From Thermothielavioides terrestris NRRL 8126 (Eukaryota; Ascomycota; Sordariomycetes; Sordariales; Chaetomiaceae): a stretch of 64,000 nt of DNA. This document shows, one piece after another, positions 42,876 to 53,947 of this stretch (position 1 is its first letter; each line of letters opens with the position of its first letter). The notes beneath the pieces were generated by a model. The model saw nothing but the letters and a program-made list of their open reading frames with translations. It had not been told where the DNA came from and ran no database searches. The position numbers and the translations under genes are program-made. The stretch lies in NCBI RefSeq assembly GCF_000226115.1, contig NC_016457.1, positions 5,332,001 through 5,396,000 on the forward strand, read 5' to 3'.

Positions 42876-44482
42876 TTACGGATCAGGAACCGTCTCCGTG
42901 GGTGCCGTCTCCTCAGAGCCCCTAGGCTCCAAATCGGCCAGAGCAGCCTTCTCCATGTCCCTCAGAAACTGCTTCCCTTCTTCTGTCGTAGCGTCGACGA
43001 TATCGTTTTCAATGCTTAGACAACCAGCCTTTGTCGAGAATCAGTATGGCCAGGCGCTGTGTCAACCGCTGATACCGGTATTCAAAGGGACCTCACCTGG
43101 TTGAGCAGGTCGACCATTTTCTCTGCCTCCGAGACGCTCATTGAGGCCAAGACTTGATTTACCTGGTCCAGAGACCCGCTCTCGAGCGCCGCCCGCATCT
43201 CGGGCGCAAAAGTCTCGAACACAGCCCGCGCTCTCTTCTCCTCCTCGTCCTCGCTCTCGGCTGCCGGCACTTGGATCCGGATTGAGCTGTTCTCCCCTAC
43301 CCTCGCCCCCTTGAAGCCGCTGCTTCGCGTCCCGCCTTCCCATCTCGCAGATCTTCTGGAACCTCTCGTTGACGTCGGTTTCAAAGACCTGGCCTGCATT
43401 GTGGCCCGGCGCCGCGATGCGCTGAAAGAAGGCCGCCACCCCGTCACGCCCGAGCATTCGGCAGTACTGCAATAGCAGTGCTTGGTGCACATACCGCCTG
43501 GCCCGCCGCTTGTCGTTGTCGTCCAACACGGCGTTGTATGCTGCGATCAAAAGCGCATCCGTCTCCGCCTCGTTCTGGACGATCTCCGGGTGCGCGACGA
43601 TGTAGTCGTGACTGGCGCGGTAGTCGGACTCGGGGATCTGAGCAAACGTCATTGCAGCAGGCGACGCACGGATTTTTTGCCAGGCTGTCTTCAGAACTAT
43701 CCGGGGTCACTTGGTCACTCGAATCTAGGCTCGGCTCTGCGAGCTTGTAGTTTGGGTTCAGCAGCTCCACGCTCGGAGCCTCCTTCGATGTCTCCGGCTG
43801 CTTAGCTCGGCTCACATGCGAGCTGTCGAAGCCAACGTGATAGCTCTCGCTGGTGATCTTTTTGGACTCCTGCTGCTCAAGGGCGTCAAGTCGCTTACCC
43901 AGATCCGCTTGGAGGTCCTGGATTTTGCGGACATGTCTGTCCAGCTCTTGGAGAAACGATTCGTAGCGCTGCTCCTTCTGTAGTTGCCTTCCGTCCAATT
44001 CCTTGTTCACTTCGTCCAAAACGGTCACCATCATCTTTGAATAAGTAGGCTGAGGGGGTGAATCCTCATGGAACACGCCTTCAGGGCGCGGCGGAGGGGA
44101 GTCTTCGTCAGGCTTGCTCGATGCCGATTCCATGATGAGGCGGAACGCAACGTCGGCAGGGCTTGCCTCTGTGGACGCATCCTGTTGCGATTGTAGGGTG
44201 GAGATCAGGGTGTGCAGCCGCTGCAACAGGCCGTCGTTGATGATCCGCTCATGCCTGAGCGCGCTTATTTGGGCCTTTCGCTGCTGCCGCTCCAAGTGGA
44301 TTTGGTGCTGCTTTGCCCTGATAAACGACCGCTTGTCGACATTGGGATGCACCTCGATGTCGGAGTCGTCGCTTAGCTCCAGAGCGTCCTGCGAAAGTTG
44401 CGGTTGGCGGGCTGTGACTCTCCTTTCGAACCGCCAGTGGTGCTGGAAAGTAGCATACCCACTTGCTATAGTTGATGACCAT
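42876..44482 (-). CDS. cdc37: Hsp90 co-chaperone CDC37 with two apparent one-base frameshifts
   Basis: Recruits protein kinases to Hsp90. Exons: 44459-44482 (MVINYSKW), 43097-44388 and 42876-43028. The second opens DALELSDDSDIEVHPNVDKRSF, the invariant Cdc37 N-terminus. The frame breaks twice. Near 43673-43678 (six T) it leaves EDSLAK and must resume as RASPAAM then FAQIPESDYRASHDY. Near 43306-43310 (five C) it leaves RRDAKQR and resumes as SSIRIQVPAAES. Each break needs one base fewer; with both, the exon is exactly 430 codons and joins the last exon (AGCLSIENDIVDATTEEG). The middle part contains HQALLLQYCRMLGRDGVAAFF. An essential gene with two homopolymer indels suggests sequence error rather than a pseudogene, but a real mutation is not excluded. 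Confidence 0.85.
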
Positions 44483-45592
44483 CTTGATTCAGACAGGGGA
44501 GCGTAGATCGTATGAAGACGAGGCGGTAACGGTGGAGTTCAGAAGATCCAAGGCGGATAGAAGCGGGGAAGGCTGCTGTGTGTTGGTCTGGGGGAGCCAA
44601 CCCAAAATGAACGTCCGTTGGCAAGCCACACCTGTCACCCACCTTCTATCCCCATCTCTACCCCATAGGCCAAGATCAGGGCGGGGCCCTTGCAGTAGTT
44701 GGTGTTGAACTTGTGTAACCGGATCTCTCCAATAGGGATTGGGCTTTTCACGAGCTGCAAGCTTTCTAGCAAATACTTCCTGGTCAATGAAGGTTGACCA
44801 AGCGGGCGAGTAATAGCCAGCCTACCTCAACCACCTCGAGCATGATATGCCGTAACCTGAACCAATGCCGTTGTAACGGCCTATCGCAGCACTGTTTCGG
44901 GCCGCCTTCGGCATGAGAAAATGCAAGGAGTGTTACAACACCGTCTATTTTCTTGTGAGATGCGAGAACTATGACCATGGTGCTGTCGAGGTTACTACCA
45001 TTGGGGATACTGCGATTGCCAGATCGGTATGACTCGGCGTATGCTGGTGGTCATTAGCAGTGGGGGTTTGCGGCTTTACCGTTGTCCAGGGATGTTGCTC
45101 TCTCATGCTCATGAGCCAACTTTCTGAGAGAACCTGGAAGAAGTCCAGCCAACTCGGGATGGACAGGAATCGGTCTTGTTTGATTCATTTTTGGATGTAA
45201 AAGTCAATATACGGTATTCGTTACCGTTTCGGTTAAGACATTCAGGCTGGTGATCAGCTCTTCAAAATCTCATGCACCCGGAAAAATAGAACAAGTAGCT
45301 GCAGCTTCGTGCAGCTTCGGGATGTTTGTGGGAGTCTTATGGAAGTGTGTACTGCAACTCGCTGGTCACTGTGTGGCCTTCATCCGGCGAGCAGCAAATT
45401 GCGATTGAAGTACCCTTTCTAACCCTAACCCTTGTCGCCAACACCGCCCGTAGACTTCACTCTCCTCCACGAACTGCCCCTCCATGAATTGCCCCTCCAG
45501 GAACTGCCCCTCCAACAAGCTCTGACTGCGTCACTCATTCACCCGCCCTTGAAAAAATACAGAAAATCCCCCAATAAATAAAATAATACGAA
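44483..45592. promoter_or_regulatory. Divergent promoter of cdc37 and dihydroorotase
   Basis: 1.1 kb between two start codons. It contains a telomere-like CTAACCCTAACCC at 45419-45431 and, just after it, three tandem 15-base repeats in the presumed dihydroorotase leader. No gene seen. Confidence 0.55.
45419..45431 (+). promoter_or_regulatory. Telobox-like CTAACCCTAACCC upstream of dihydroorotase
   Basis: Two telomeric units about 160 bases before the ATG. The position resembles telobox sites in fungal promoters. Confidence 0.4.
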
Positions 45593-45604
45593 ATGCCCCT
45601 CCAA
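45471..45604 (+). repeat. 15-bp repeat, three tandem copies plus one over the start codon
   Basis: GAACTGCCCCTCCAT (45471-45485), GAATTGCCCCTCCAG (45486-45500) and GAACTGCCCCTCCAA (45501-45515) are contiguous. GAAATGCCCCTCCAA at 45590-45604 differs by one base from the third copy and contains the dihydroorotase ATG. Confidence 0.85.
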
Positions 45605-47062
45605 GACAGCTACACCCTCCCGGCGGCCGCCGACATGCACGTGCACCTGCGCAACGCGCCGGGGCCGATCGCGTCGCTGGTGACGCCAACCATCCGCCGG
45701 GCCGGCATCGACACCGTCTTCGTCATGCCCAACCTGGCCCCGCGGCCCGTCGTGTCGGTCGCCGAGGCCCTGGCCTACCAGCGCGCGCTGCAGGCCCTGG
45801 ATCCCGAGGTCACCTATCTCATGTCGCTGTATCTGCATGAGAGCATCACGGTCGAGGAGATTAGACGGGCGCGGGAGGCGGGCATTAAGGGGGTTAAGGT
45901 GCGTTTTTGTTTACTTGATTGTAGGGGGGTTGATCTTTTTCTTTGGGTGGGGACATAACGGGGGTAGTAGTTGTGTTGCATATTGACATTGTCCTGTAGG
46001 CGTATCCCCGCGGCGCAACCACCAACTCGCAGTGGGGCGTGGTGTCGTTCGAGCCGTTCCACGACGTGCTGCGGGCGATGGAGGAGGAGGGCATCGTGCT
46101 GAATCTGCACGGCGAGGTGCCCAGCAGCGCGGCCGACGGCGTGACCGTGATGAACGCCGAGGTCCGCTTCCTGCCGGTGCTGAAGGAGCTTGCCGCGAAG
46201 TATCCGCGGCTGAAGATCGTGTTGGAGCACTGCACGACGGCGGACGCGGTGGAGGCGGTCAGGTCGCTGGGCGACAATGTCGCGGGCACCATCGTGGGTC
46301 TCATCCTATTCTACTCCTGATTGAGCAAATTGCTGATCCCGACTGCCGCAGACCGCTCACCACCTTTCCCTCCTGGTCGACGACTGGGCCGCCAATGTGG
46401 TAGGCAACGCTGTTTTGCCCCCAACCCTCATGTCCACCGGCTAACCGTGCGGCTTAGCACCACTACTGCAAGCCATCAGCCAAGTCCCCCGAGGACCGCC
46501 GCGCCCTGCTCAACGCCGTCGTCACCAGCAACGGCAAGTTCTTCCTCGGCACCGACAGCGCCCGTACGTTCCCCCACCTCACACCTTATCCACCACCCCA
46601 TCACCCAGAGAGAGAAAGCAACTAAACGCTCGCCGCACAGCCCACAACATCACCGCCAAAAAGGGCAAAGGCAACACCGCCGCAGGCGTCTTCACCCAGC
46701 CCTACGCCCTCGGCTATGTAAGCCGTCCAGCCATCCCTTCCCTTTTCCATCCCCATTCATGCTAACCACCAACCCCCCCGCCGCAGGTCCTGACCGCCCT
46801 CGACGAGGCCCTGGCACGAGGCGACCTGCCGCCGGGCTCCGTGACCGACGGCGCGCTGCGCGGCTTCCTGTCCGAGTACGGGCGCGCGTTCTACGGCGTG
46901 GCGCCGGCAGCGCGGCAGATCCGGCTCACGCGGGGCGGCGCGCGGATCGCGGAGTCGCTGAAAGGTGAAGATAAGGGCGAGGGCGAGGGCCGGGTCGAGG
47001 TCGAGGTCGAGGTCGTGCCGTTCCGCGCCGGGGAGGAGACCTGGGCTGTGGAGTGGTTGTAG
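45593..47062 (+). CDS. ura4: Dihydroorotase (URA4 type)
   Basis: Third step of pyrimidine synthesis: closes N-carbamoyl-aspartate to dihydroorotate with a two-zinc centre. Exons: 45593-45898, 46000-46293, 46352-46399, 46458-46563, 46641-46717 and 46787-47062, giving 368 residues. Metal and catalytic residues are in place: DMHVHLR, VMPNL, the carbamylated Lys in GVKAYPRG (joined across the first intron), LNLHGE, VLEHCTT, and FFLGTDSAPH assembled across an intron. ANVHHYCKP matches the substrate-loop region. A charged insert near the C-terminus (GEDKGEGEGRVEVEVEV) is unusual. The start is the first ATG and sits in a repeat copy. The only other pyrimidine-type gene in the window is 24 kb away. 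Confidence 0.95.
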
Positions 47063-47626
47063 GAAGTCGTGTAGGCTGGGTTGGCGAAGAACGGTGTGAG
47101 TGGGGGGGTGGCAGGGTGGGTGATGGGTGCGAAGGAGGATCAGGAAGGGGTAAATAGAACGGATGTGGTTCGGAATGGAGGAGGAAAAACAGGAATGGTT
47201 GGTATAGAAAACGGTATGATGGGAAGGGGCTGCGTGAGGTAACGAAAACCGCAAATGGGTGGTAAGTGATGCTGGATTGCCGACATTTCTGTGAAATGGG
47301 CTGTTCCGGCATGATGATGGATGGTCACAGCCGGAAGACGGATGTAACAATGCAGATCCCCAATGTGTAACATCAAGCATGGTACCCCGTAACAGCTGAG
47401 CGATATCCGTACCCGTCATAGCCCATCCAGGGATAATTGACCATACCCGACGATTCCGAGTGCCTTCATAATCCCGTACTGACCCTCCCCAAAACGCCGC
47501 CGCCGGATGACGATGATATAGCCCCAAGCACAGAGACACACACAGAATGCACCCCTTAACTTATCTCTCCTTGATCCCCTGACCCGTCGGCGTAACAGGC
47601 GGCGTATCAGATGCCATCTTGGGCCC
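47063..47626. other. Convergent 3' intergenic space of dihydroorotase and alp6
   Basis: 564 bases with no coding signal; holds both 3' UTRs. Confidence 0.5.
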
Positions 47627-50542
47627 CTACGCCCTCGACGAACTACCGCCTACCGCCGCCGCCGCAGCTGTCGCTGCCGTTCCCCCAGACTGCCCCTGAG
47701 CAGCAGCAGCAGCAGCACTCGCCCCGGGCGCGGCGGACCTCTTCCGCTTCACCGGCTGATAGACATCATTGAAGTTCATCGACACGCCGAGGAAGCGCAT
47801 GTCCACGTCCGGCTGGTAGGCCAGGTCGCCCAGCAGGACCTGCAGGCGCGCGCGGAAGCTCTGCCCCAGCTGGGCCAGCCGCTCCTGCAGGGCGGGCAGC
47901 TCGGACCTGAGGCTGTCGGCGGCCGCCGACGAGCTCGTCGTCGGGGTGACGGTCGTCGCGAACGGGTCGTCGAGGTCCGCCGCCGCCGACGGCGCGGATG
48001 ACGTCGACGACAGCTTCGCCTTCTTGTTCCTGCGCATCAGGCCGATGGCGTCGGCCTCCTGGCGGCGGGTGAAGTCGGACAGCGACCAGCTGTACAGGCC
48101 GTCGACGCAGTCGCGGTAGGCGAGCATGGTGCGCAGCAGCTCGCTCAGCTGCACCATGTACGAGTTGCGGTCCTCGGCGGCGGCGGCGAGCTCGGCCGGG
48201 TCGCGGCCTTGCTGGGCGGCGGCCTCGCGCAGCGAGTCGTGGTACTGGCGGCGGCGGGCGCCGAGCAGGCCCTTGTGCGTGATGGAGGTCAGGTACTTGG
48301 TGTGCGCCGTGATGAGGTCGTCGAGCGTGCAGTCGTCCTTGCGGATGTTGCGCTGCAGCTCGGCCCAGCTCGACTCGATCACCTCGAAGAGGATGTAGTG
48401 CTGCAGCTGCCCGACGAAGTGCACCATCTCGGCGAGCACGCCGCGCGTGCGCTGCCACGTCTGCAGCACCTGCTCGTCCGACGTCTGCAGCACGCCCCGC
48501 GCGCCCGTCATGCACTTGCGCCATGTCGACGAGAGCGCGAACTCGACCCGCTTGACGCGCCAGAGGAAGTTGAACACCTTGAGGTACTGCCGCTTGCCCC
48601 ACTCGGTGACGACCACGTCGACGGGCGCGTCAATCTTGTACTCGAGCGTGAAGCAGTCCCAGCCGATGTCGCCGTGGCTGAGCTGCAGCCAGCGTGCGTC
48701 GAGCCGCTTGAGGACCTCTTCGCTGTCGTATTGCGCATTGGAGCCGCGGATGGCGTGTTCTAGCTGGGCCGTGAGCGTGTGACGAAATTGCGCAAAGGCC
48801 GGGCGGTCTAGGTTCGCCGCGAGCGACTCCATCAGGAGCGCGATGAAGTCTCCCTGGCCGAGGAGGATGTAGTTTTTCAGCGCCTGCAGGTGGTCGAACA
48901 GATGGAAGCGGTTGCTCATGAGGTGCATCAGGCGCCGCATCGTGATCTTGTACGCTTCGTCGATCCACGTCTCGAGCCTCGCCGTGTCGCCGTAGCTGAG
49001 CTGCTTGAACGACGTCTTGCTGTACGCGTCGACCCACTGGCTGTCTCCGCAGCTGTGGCGGATAAAGTTGAGCGACTTTCCGATCAGGAACACTTTCTGG
49101 GCAAGGTTGGCCGTGATGATGCTGGGCACCATGGCGTCGACGACCTCGTACTTGGAGTTCCACACGCTGGCCTGGCCTTTAGCCTTGGACTCTTTCCAGT
49201 CTTCCTCGCTGTGGCTCTGCTCCCGAACAAAGAATTCTCGGTGCGGGTCCGACAGCTCTCCGTCGTAGATCCAGCGCCGGAGGATGTCGTAGAACGGCCG
49301 GGTCACATCGGCGAGCAGGCGCTCCGCGAAGGCGGCCACGACCGGGTCGCCGTGGGACGTGGAGAAGCCGTGGATCATGCTGATCAGCTGCCCGCCGCGC
49401 TTGGTCTTGCTCTCCTCCGCGATCAGCGACATGAGCCGCAGGCCCATGGTGGCCTCGCGCGTCCACACAACGCAGCGCTTCAGGGTCACGCCAGCCTTCC
49501 CGATCCCGCCGCGCGGCGCCGACTCATCCAGCGAGCAGAGAGCCCTTCGTATTTGGCCCTCGAGCGTCGCAACCAGTGTGAGGTAGGAGCGGAGCTCGTT
49601 GCTGATGGCGGAACGCAGACTCTGACCAAGAAGTTCCTTTGCGGGCGACTTGACGAAAGATGCAAGCCCTCTGTACAGCAAAGAGGGCTCAGCTAGAGTA
49701 TGTAAAAGGGATATGATGGGAGAAGGCAAGGTTGGCGGCAGTTTTAGGGCAGTCTCCTTGGCAAAGGGAAGGGTGGTGGAGGAGAGCCCTTGGAGGGTGA
49801 AGGGGAGATCTCTCAACAGGCTCATCTCGGAGGGTTCCCAGTCACTCGAGTGGCCGGCCAGCAGGGTGGACTTGATAGAGACATCCCTTGCCGCCTTTTT
49901 CGGGCTGCCGTCAACCGGGGCTTGCGCGGGTTGCCGCTCCTCGGCCTGGCTCCCCTTCGGTTTCTCGGGCGGAAGCTTCTTCAGGCCGCCCGGTGCGAAG
50001 GCCTCGTGCACTGCCTCTTCCTCCGACGTGGCAACAGCAGTCGATGCCCGGGACCGCCTTTCCCTCTCAACGGGCCGAGGCGCTGCTCGTGGCGTTGGCG
50101 GTTTTGGCGGACTCAACGGCAGGGGCTCGTTCGGGTCCGGCGAGTCGGAGAGCTGGTAGAGCAGGTACAGGATCGCCCACTTCTGGCTGAGGACGGGCAG
50201 AGAAAGGAGGCGGGTGTAGAGATTCGAGAACCTCAGGGCCTGGCTGGGGTTGCTCTGGATGAGCTTGCGCTTGATGAGGTCCGAGGCATGGTTCACATCG
50301 GAAGCGATGGCGGGGGAGCCGGGGCTGGGAAGGAGGGGCGTCAGTGGTGCTCTTTATTTCCTCCACCTCTTCTGCTTCGGCTAAGCTTCTCACCGGTCGA
50401 GGATAGTCCGCACGATGTCGACGCAGGCGTCGTGGCGCTCCTGGGCCCGCTGCTCGTCGTCGTCGGCGCTCCCTGGCACCAGGTGTGCGATCAGGCTATC
50501 GACGGCATTCGAGATTCGGTTGCGCTGGTGGTTGCTGGCCAT
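47627..50542 (-). CDS. alp6: Gamma-tubulin complex component 3 (GCP3 / Spc98 / Alp6)
   Basis: Core subunit of the gamma-tubulin small complex at spindle pole bodies; nucleates microtubules. Exons 50394-50542 and 47627-50324 join in phase (Arg codon split) for 948 residues. Exon 1 starts MASNHQRNRISNAVDSLIAHL. Residues about 160-480 hold the GRIP1 part (LLRDLPFTLQGLSS, LLYRGLASF, LKRCVVWTREATMGLRLMSLI, RPFYDILRRWIYDGELSDPHREFFV). Residues about 520-850 hold GRIP2, the gamma-tubulin-binding half (LMESLAANLDRPAF, LQLSHGDIGWDCFTLEYKID, YLKVFNFLWRVKRVEFALS, MVHFVGQLQHYILFEVIESSW, DDLITAHTKYL). The C-terminal 80 residues are Ala/Ser-rich. The gene is divergent from hfi1 across 687 bases. Confidence 0.95.
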
Positions 50543-51229
50543 GGTTGCATGGCGCCTAGATGCGTGGTCGAGCCGCCTGTTTGGAGAACTTCGGGCTGCA
50601 GCGACGCTCGTTGCATCGTCTGAAATGTTGCTTTGTTGAATTTGCTGCTCCCGTAACGAGGGGATACGCGACGACGACGCGACGTGGGGATGCAGGGTCA
50701 AAGTGCACCTGAAAGCAGCGCCAAGAGGGACCAATACTCGCTGCAAGGAGCCCCTACACATGGCTGAATTGTGGGGAAGAGGTACCTCGCAGCTCGCCTG
50801 GCTTTGGTGCGCCTTGATGTACCCCGCACTGTCACCCGCTGTGTGTTCTCAGACCCCAAACCAGGCTCGAGCCACTGCAAGCTGCAGCGTCGCTGTCCCT
50901 GGCCGCAGCACCAAGAGAGGCCCCATAACTAAAATTCAACGACAACCGCACTGCACGACCGAACACCACAATCCGGCCGGTCGAGAAGAACAGCATCCGT
51001 TCGGCCGCGCTACCATGCCCGATCCATCGATCTGACTTCGGCATCCTGATCGCATGAGCCTAGCGGACATTTTGGTGCACAAATGAGCTCCGCTTCGCCC
51101 CAAGATTGTGCAACAACCCGCGCGCGACGGTCCTGAGGCACTCCCTCTTCGCGCTCTCTTGCTGGCCACAGCCCGCACCGCTCGCTTATCCGTCACGGGG
51201 CCGGCCGAGGACATCGTGAGCCTCCCACC
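50543..51229. promoter_or_regulatory. Divergent promoter of alp6 and hfi1
   Basis: 687 bases between two ATGs. No repeat or RNA gene seen. Confidence 0.5.
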
Positions 51230-52785
51230 ATGGTCGACATCAACCCTGCCGCGCTGAGCCGGCCATCCATCAGCCTCTCGACCCCAGTGCTCTCAAAACA
51301 ATCCATCAATGTCTCGGCGCCGTCAATACACAAAGCCCCCAAAACGAGCCAGCTGATACCGGCCCGCATCGATGTTGAGCCTATATACACGGCGCTGAAG
51401 GCCAGCATCGGCCCCGAACGATGGCCGGTGTACAAAGAAACCATCACCAATTTCCTCATCGGTACTGCATTCCCCACCGCTGCTGTGCCGCGAATCCAAT
51501 TGGGCAGACCTCGCTGACTTTTTGTCGTTGTTGCAGGCCGGCTCAACCAGGCCGAGCTGTCGGAGCGCATCGACCCCATACTGGCCTCCCCCGATGGGAC
51601 CAGGGAGCACCTCCACAACCAGCTCATCGCGGCGATATACGGCAATGTCACCCGCGAGATGCCAGACCAAGGCCTTGCGCCATGGGTCAGCGCCAACGAT
51701 AAGCCGTCGACGACGGCCGGGAGCAAGCCGGTCTCTGGAGACGCCGCAGAACGCAGGCTGAAGGGGGAGGTCATGCAACTTCCGGCGCGGGATCGCAGGC
51801 GGATCAAGGACCTTGTGCACAACGAGGTGGGTCGACGGGGTGTGCACGGAACTCTTTCAATGTCAGTGCTGACCAACTCAGTTCGACCCCTACGAGTCCT
51901 TGGCCAACGTGTTTACGGACCACGGCCGAATACGGCACGCCAAGCCGGCCGATGTACCGGCGAGTGCGGGCGGCAGTCTCAGCCGCATGAGTATGTGTCC
52001 ACCGCGACTCACGAACGACGGCGGAGCCGGCTAACTGTGCCTTCCTAGACTTCGACCTGGAGATTCGGAAGCGGTATGCGCAACCATTAGCTGTCGAGTC
52101 CGGCGAATTCCCGGACGTCAGTAACATCGAGGCGCGCATGCTACCATTCTGCTACGAAGCGGGCCTCGCAGGCGGCCACGCGCCTGACGCGGCGCAATTC
52201 ATGCTGATCGCGACCGAGACCTTCATCAAGGAGAGCCTGTCCTCCATATTCAGCCGCACGCGGAGCAACCCGCCGGGCGACTCGGGCAGCGCCGGGTTCG
52301 GCCCCAGCAACAACTGGATTCAGACGCATAAGTACCGACGACAGTTGGCGCGGGAGGAGGAGGCATTCCAGCGCGGCGAACTCACGCGCGACAAGAGCGG
52401 GCTGCTGCCCGTCGAAGCCAAGGCGGCGAGCGAGCGCGGGCCGCTGGGCATGGCCGACCTCCGGCTGGCGCTGGAGATGGGCGACTGTGGCTTGGCGAGC
52501 TTCCCCGTCATCGCCCGGTCGGTCGTGTACAGCTACCGAGAAGGCGAGCTGGAGAACTGGGACGATTACACTTATATTGACGGCCGCAGCAGGGTCGAGG
52601 ACCATGACGAAGACGTTGAAATGGGCGGCGTAAACGGGAAACCGAAGGACGAACAGCCGCTCCCCAACGGGATTGGGCACGGCGATCAGATGGACGTCGA
52701 CGACGAGTTGGGGTGGGAAGGCGCCGACGCGGCGGCTGGGGAGTTGCTTAACAGCGTTCTGGACTCGTTCCTGGCCACGGGCTGA
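51230..52785 (+). CDS. hfi1: SAGA complex subunit HFI1/ADA1
   Basis: Structural subunit of the SAGA transcription coactivator, required for its integrity. Exons: 51230-51461, 51537-51826, 51882-51990 and 52049-52785, in phase, giving 455 residues. The SAGA-Tad1-like region begins [16 protein letters not shown] with [19 protein letters not shown] and [18 protein letters not shown]. The third and fourth exons give FDPYESL and [14 protein letters not shown], then the histone-fold-like part [18 protein letters not shown] with LMLIATE-like helices ([18 protein letters not shown]). The C-terminal segment has [16 protein letters not shown] and an acidic end. The layout matches fungal Ada1/Hfi1. Confidence 0.88.
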
Positions 52786-53947
52786 CGTGCTGTGGAGGCT
52801 TAAGCCGTGGCTGTCTCCAAGCGGTCGTTTCATCCATTTCAACTTCTTTCTTTGCTGTTTCAATCTTCTCCACAGGCGTCTCTCAGCGGGTGGGATCACG
52901 GCGTTACGAAACGGGGGCGGCGGCGACCGGTTGCTTTCAGGCATTGCATCGGCACTGGCATTTTTCTCAAGGGGCGTCTTTCAATGTGCCGTGTATGACT
53001 CTCGGAGCGGGCACTCAAAAGGGGGGAACGGTGGCACATTTGGCGTCTACTGGGGACATCGCAGGCACTGTCACGCAACCTCGGGGCGAAAGGGGTTTGC
53101 GGGCGGACTGGCATTGAGTTTGGAGAGGGCTTTGTACTGTAATTTTACGAGCGATACCCGAAACAGCCTTCGAGGGGATGGAGGGAGGGACCTGAGACAG
53201 GGAAGGGGAGGGAAGCGATCTGCCTCGGATCCCGTGTTAGGATAGCTATATGGAAGTCGCTACTAAAAGAACCTGCTCACCGCCTTCAGATATTCTACTA
53301 GCATTCATAGCAGATACATCGGATCTATATATTTCAGGTATCTAAATGTCACTTGTTTATCCTTTTCTTTTTTCTTTTTTTCTCTTCTTTTTATTTTCTT
53401 TTTCTTTTCTTTTTCTTTTCTATCTCTTTTCTATCTCATTTTTTTTCTTTTCCTTCCTTTCTTTTCTTTCTTTTCTTTTCTTTCCTTCCCTCTCTCTCTC
53501 TCTCTCCTTCCTCTCTCCCCCTCCCTCCCTCTTTTTCTCCTTTTTTTTCTTTTTTTTTTATAAATCGTTTAGCTTAATAACAAGAAGATGGAGAAGTTGA
53601 TTTGCCCCAACAGGAGCTTTGAACAAACTGGGGAGAGGTGTATTACCTTACAGTAGCTTCTCGCTGTAGTGGTCTTGGCGATGAAGGCGGTGAGAGGGGT
53701 CTTTTGGTAGCGACCTCCGTACCGACTGACATCCGCCCACTCACACCGCGCTACGCGTCTCTCAGCTCGCGCAGCGCGTCTTCCCCACTAAAACATGTCA
53801 AACCCCGGCACCTACCACACCACTATCCCACCACCCCAGCTTATTCTCCAGTCTACACACTAGTTCTGCCGCGATCTTTGGGAATACCCATAGATCAGCA
53901 CTCGAAACCATATCTTTACTCGGCAGAAACCCCTAATTGCGGGCACA
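52786..53947. other. Intergenic: hfi1 3' flank and mrc1 promoter with a pyrimidine tract
   Basis: No gene. A 200-base C/T tract (53361-53559) lies about 390-590 bases upstream of the mrc1 ATG. Confidence 0.55.
53361..53559 (+). repeat. 200-base polypyrimidine (C/T) tract
   Basis: Almost only C and T for about 200 bases on the plus strand, with a few A. It includes long T runs and a (CT) stretch near 53495. Such tracts can form triplex or R-loop structures and vary in length. Confidence 0.85.

Noticed and set aside
43440..43680. Short introns to explain the cdc37 frame changes
   Set aside because: Candidate introns would be 14-32 bases, too short for this genome, and would delete conserved residues; one-base indels in homopolymers fit better.
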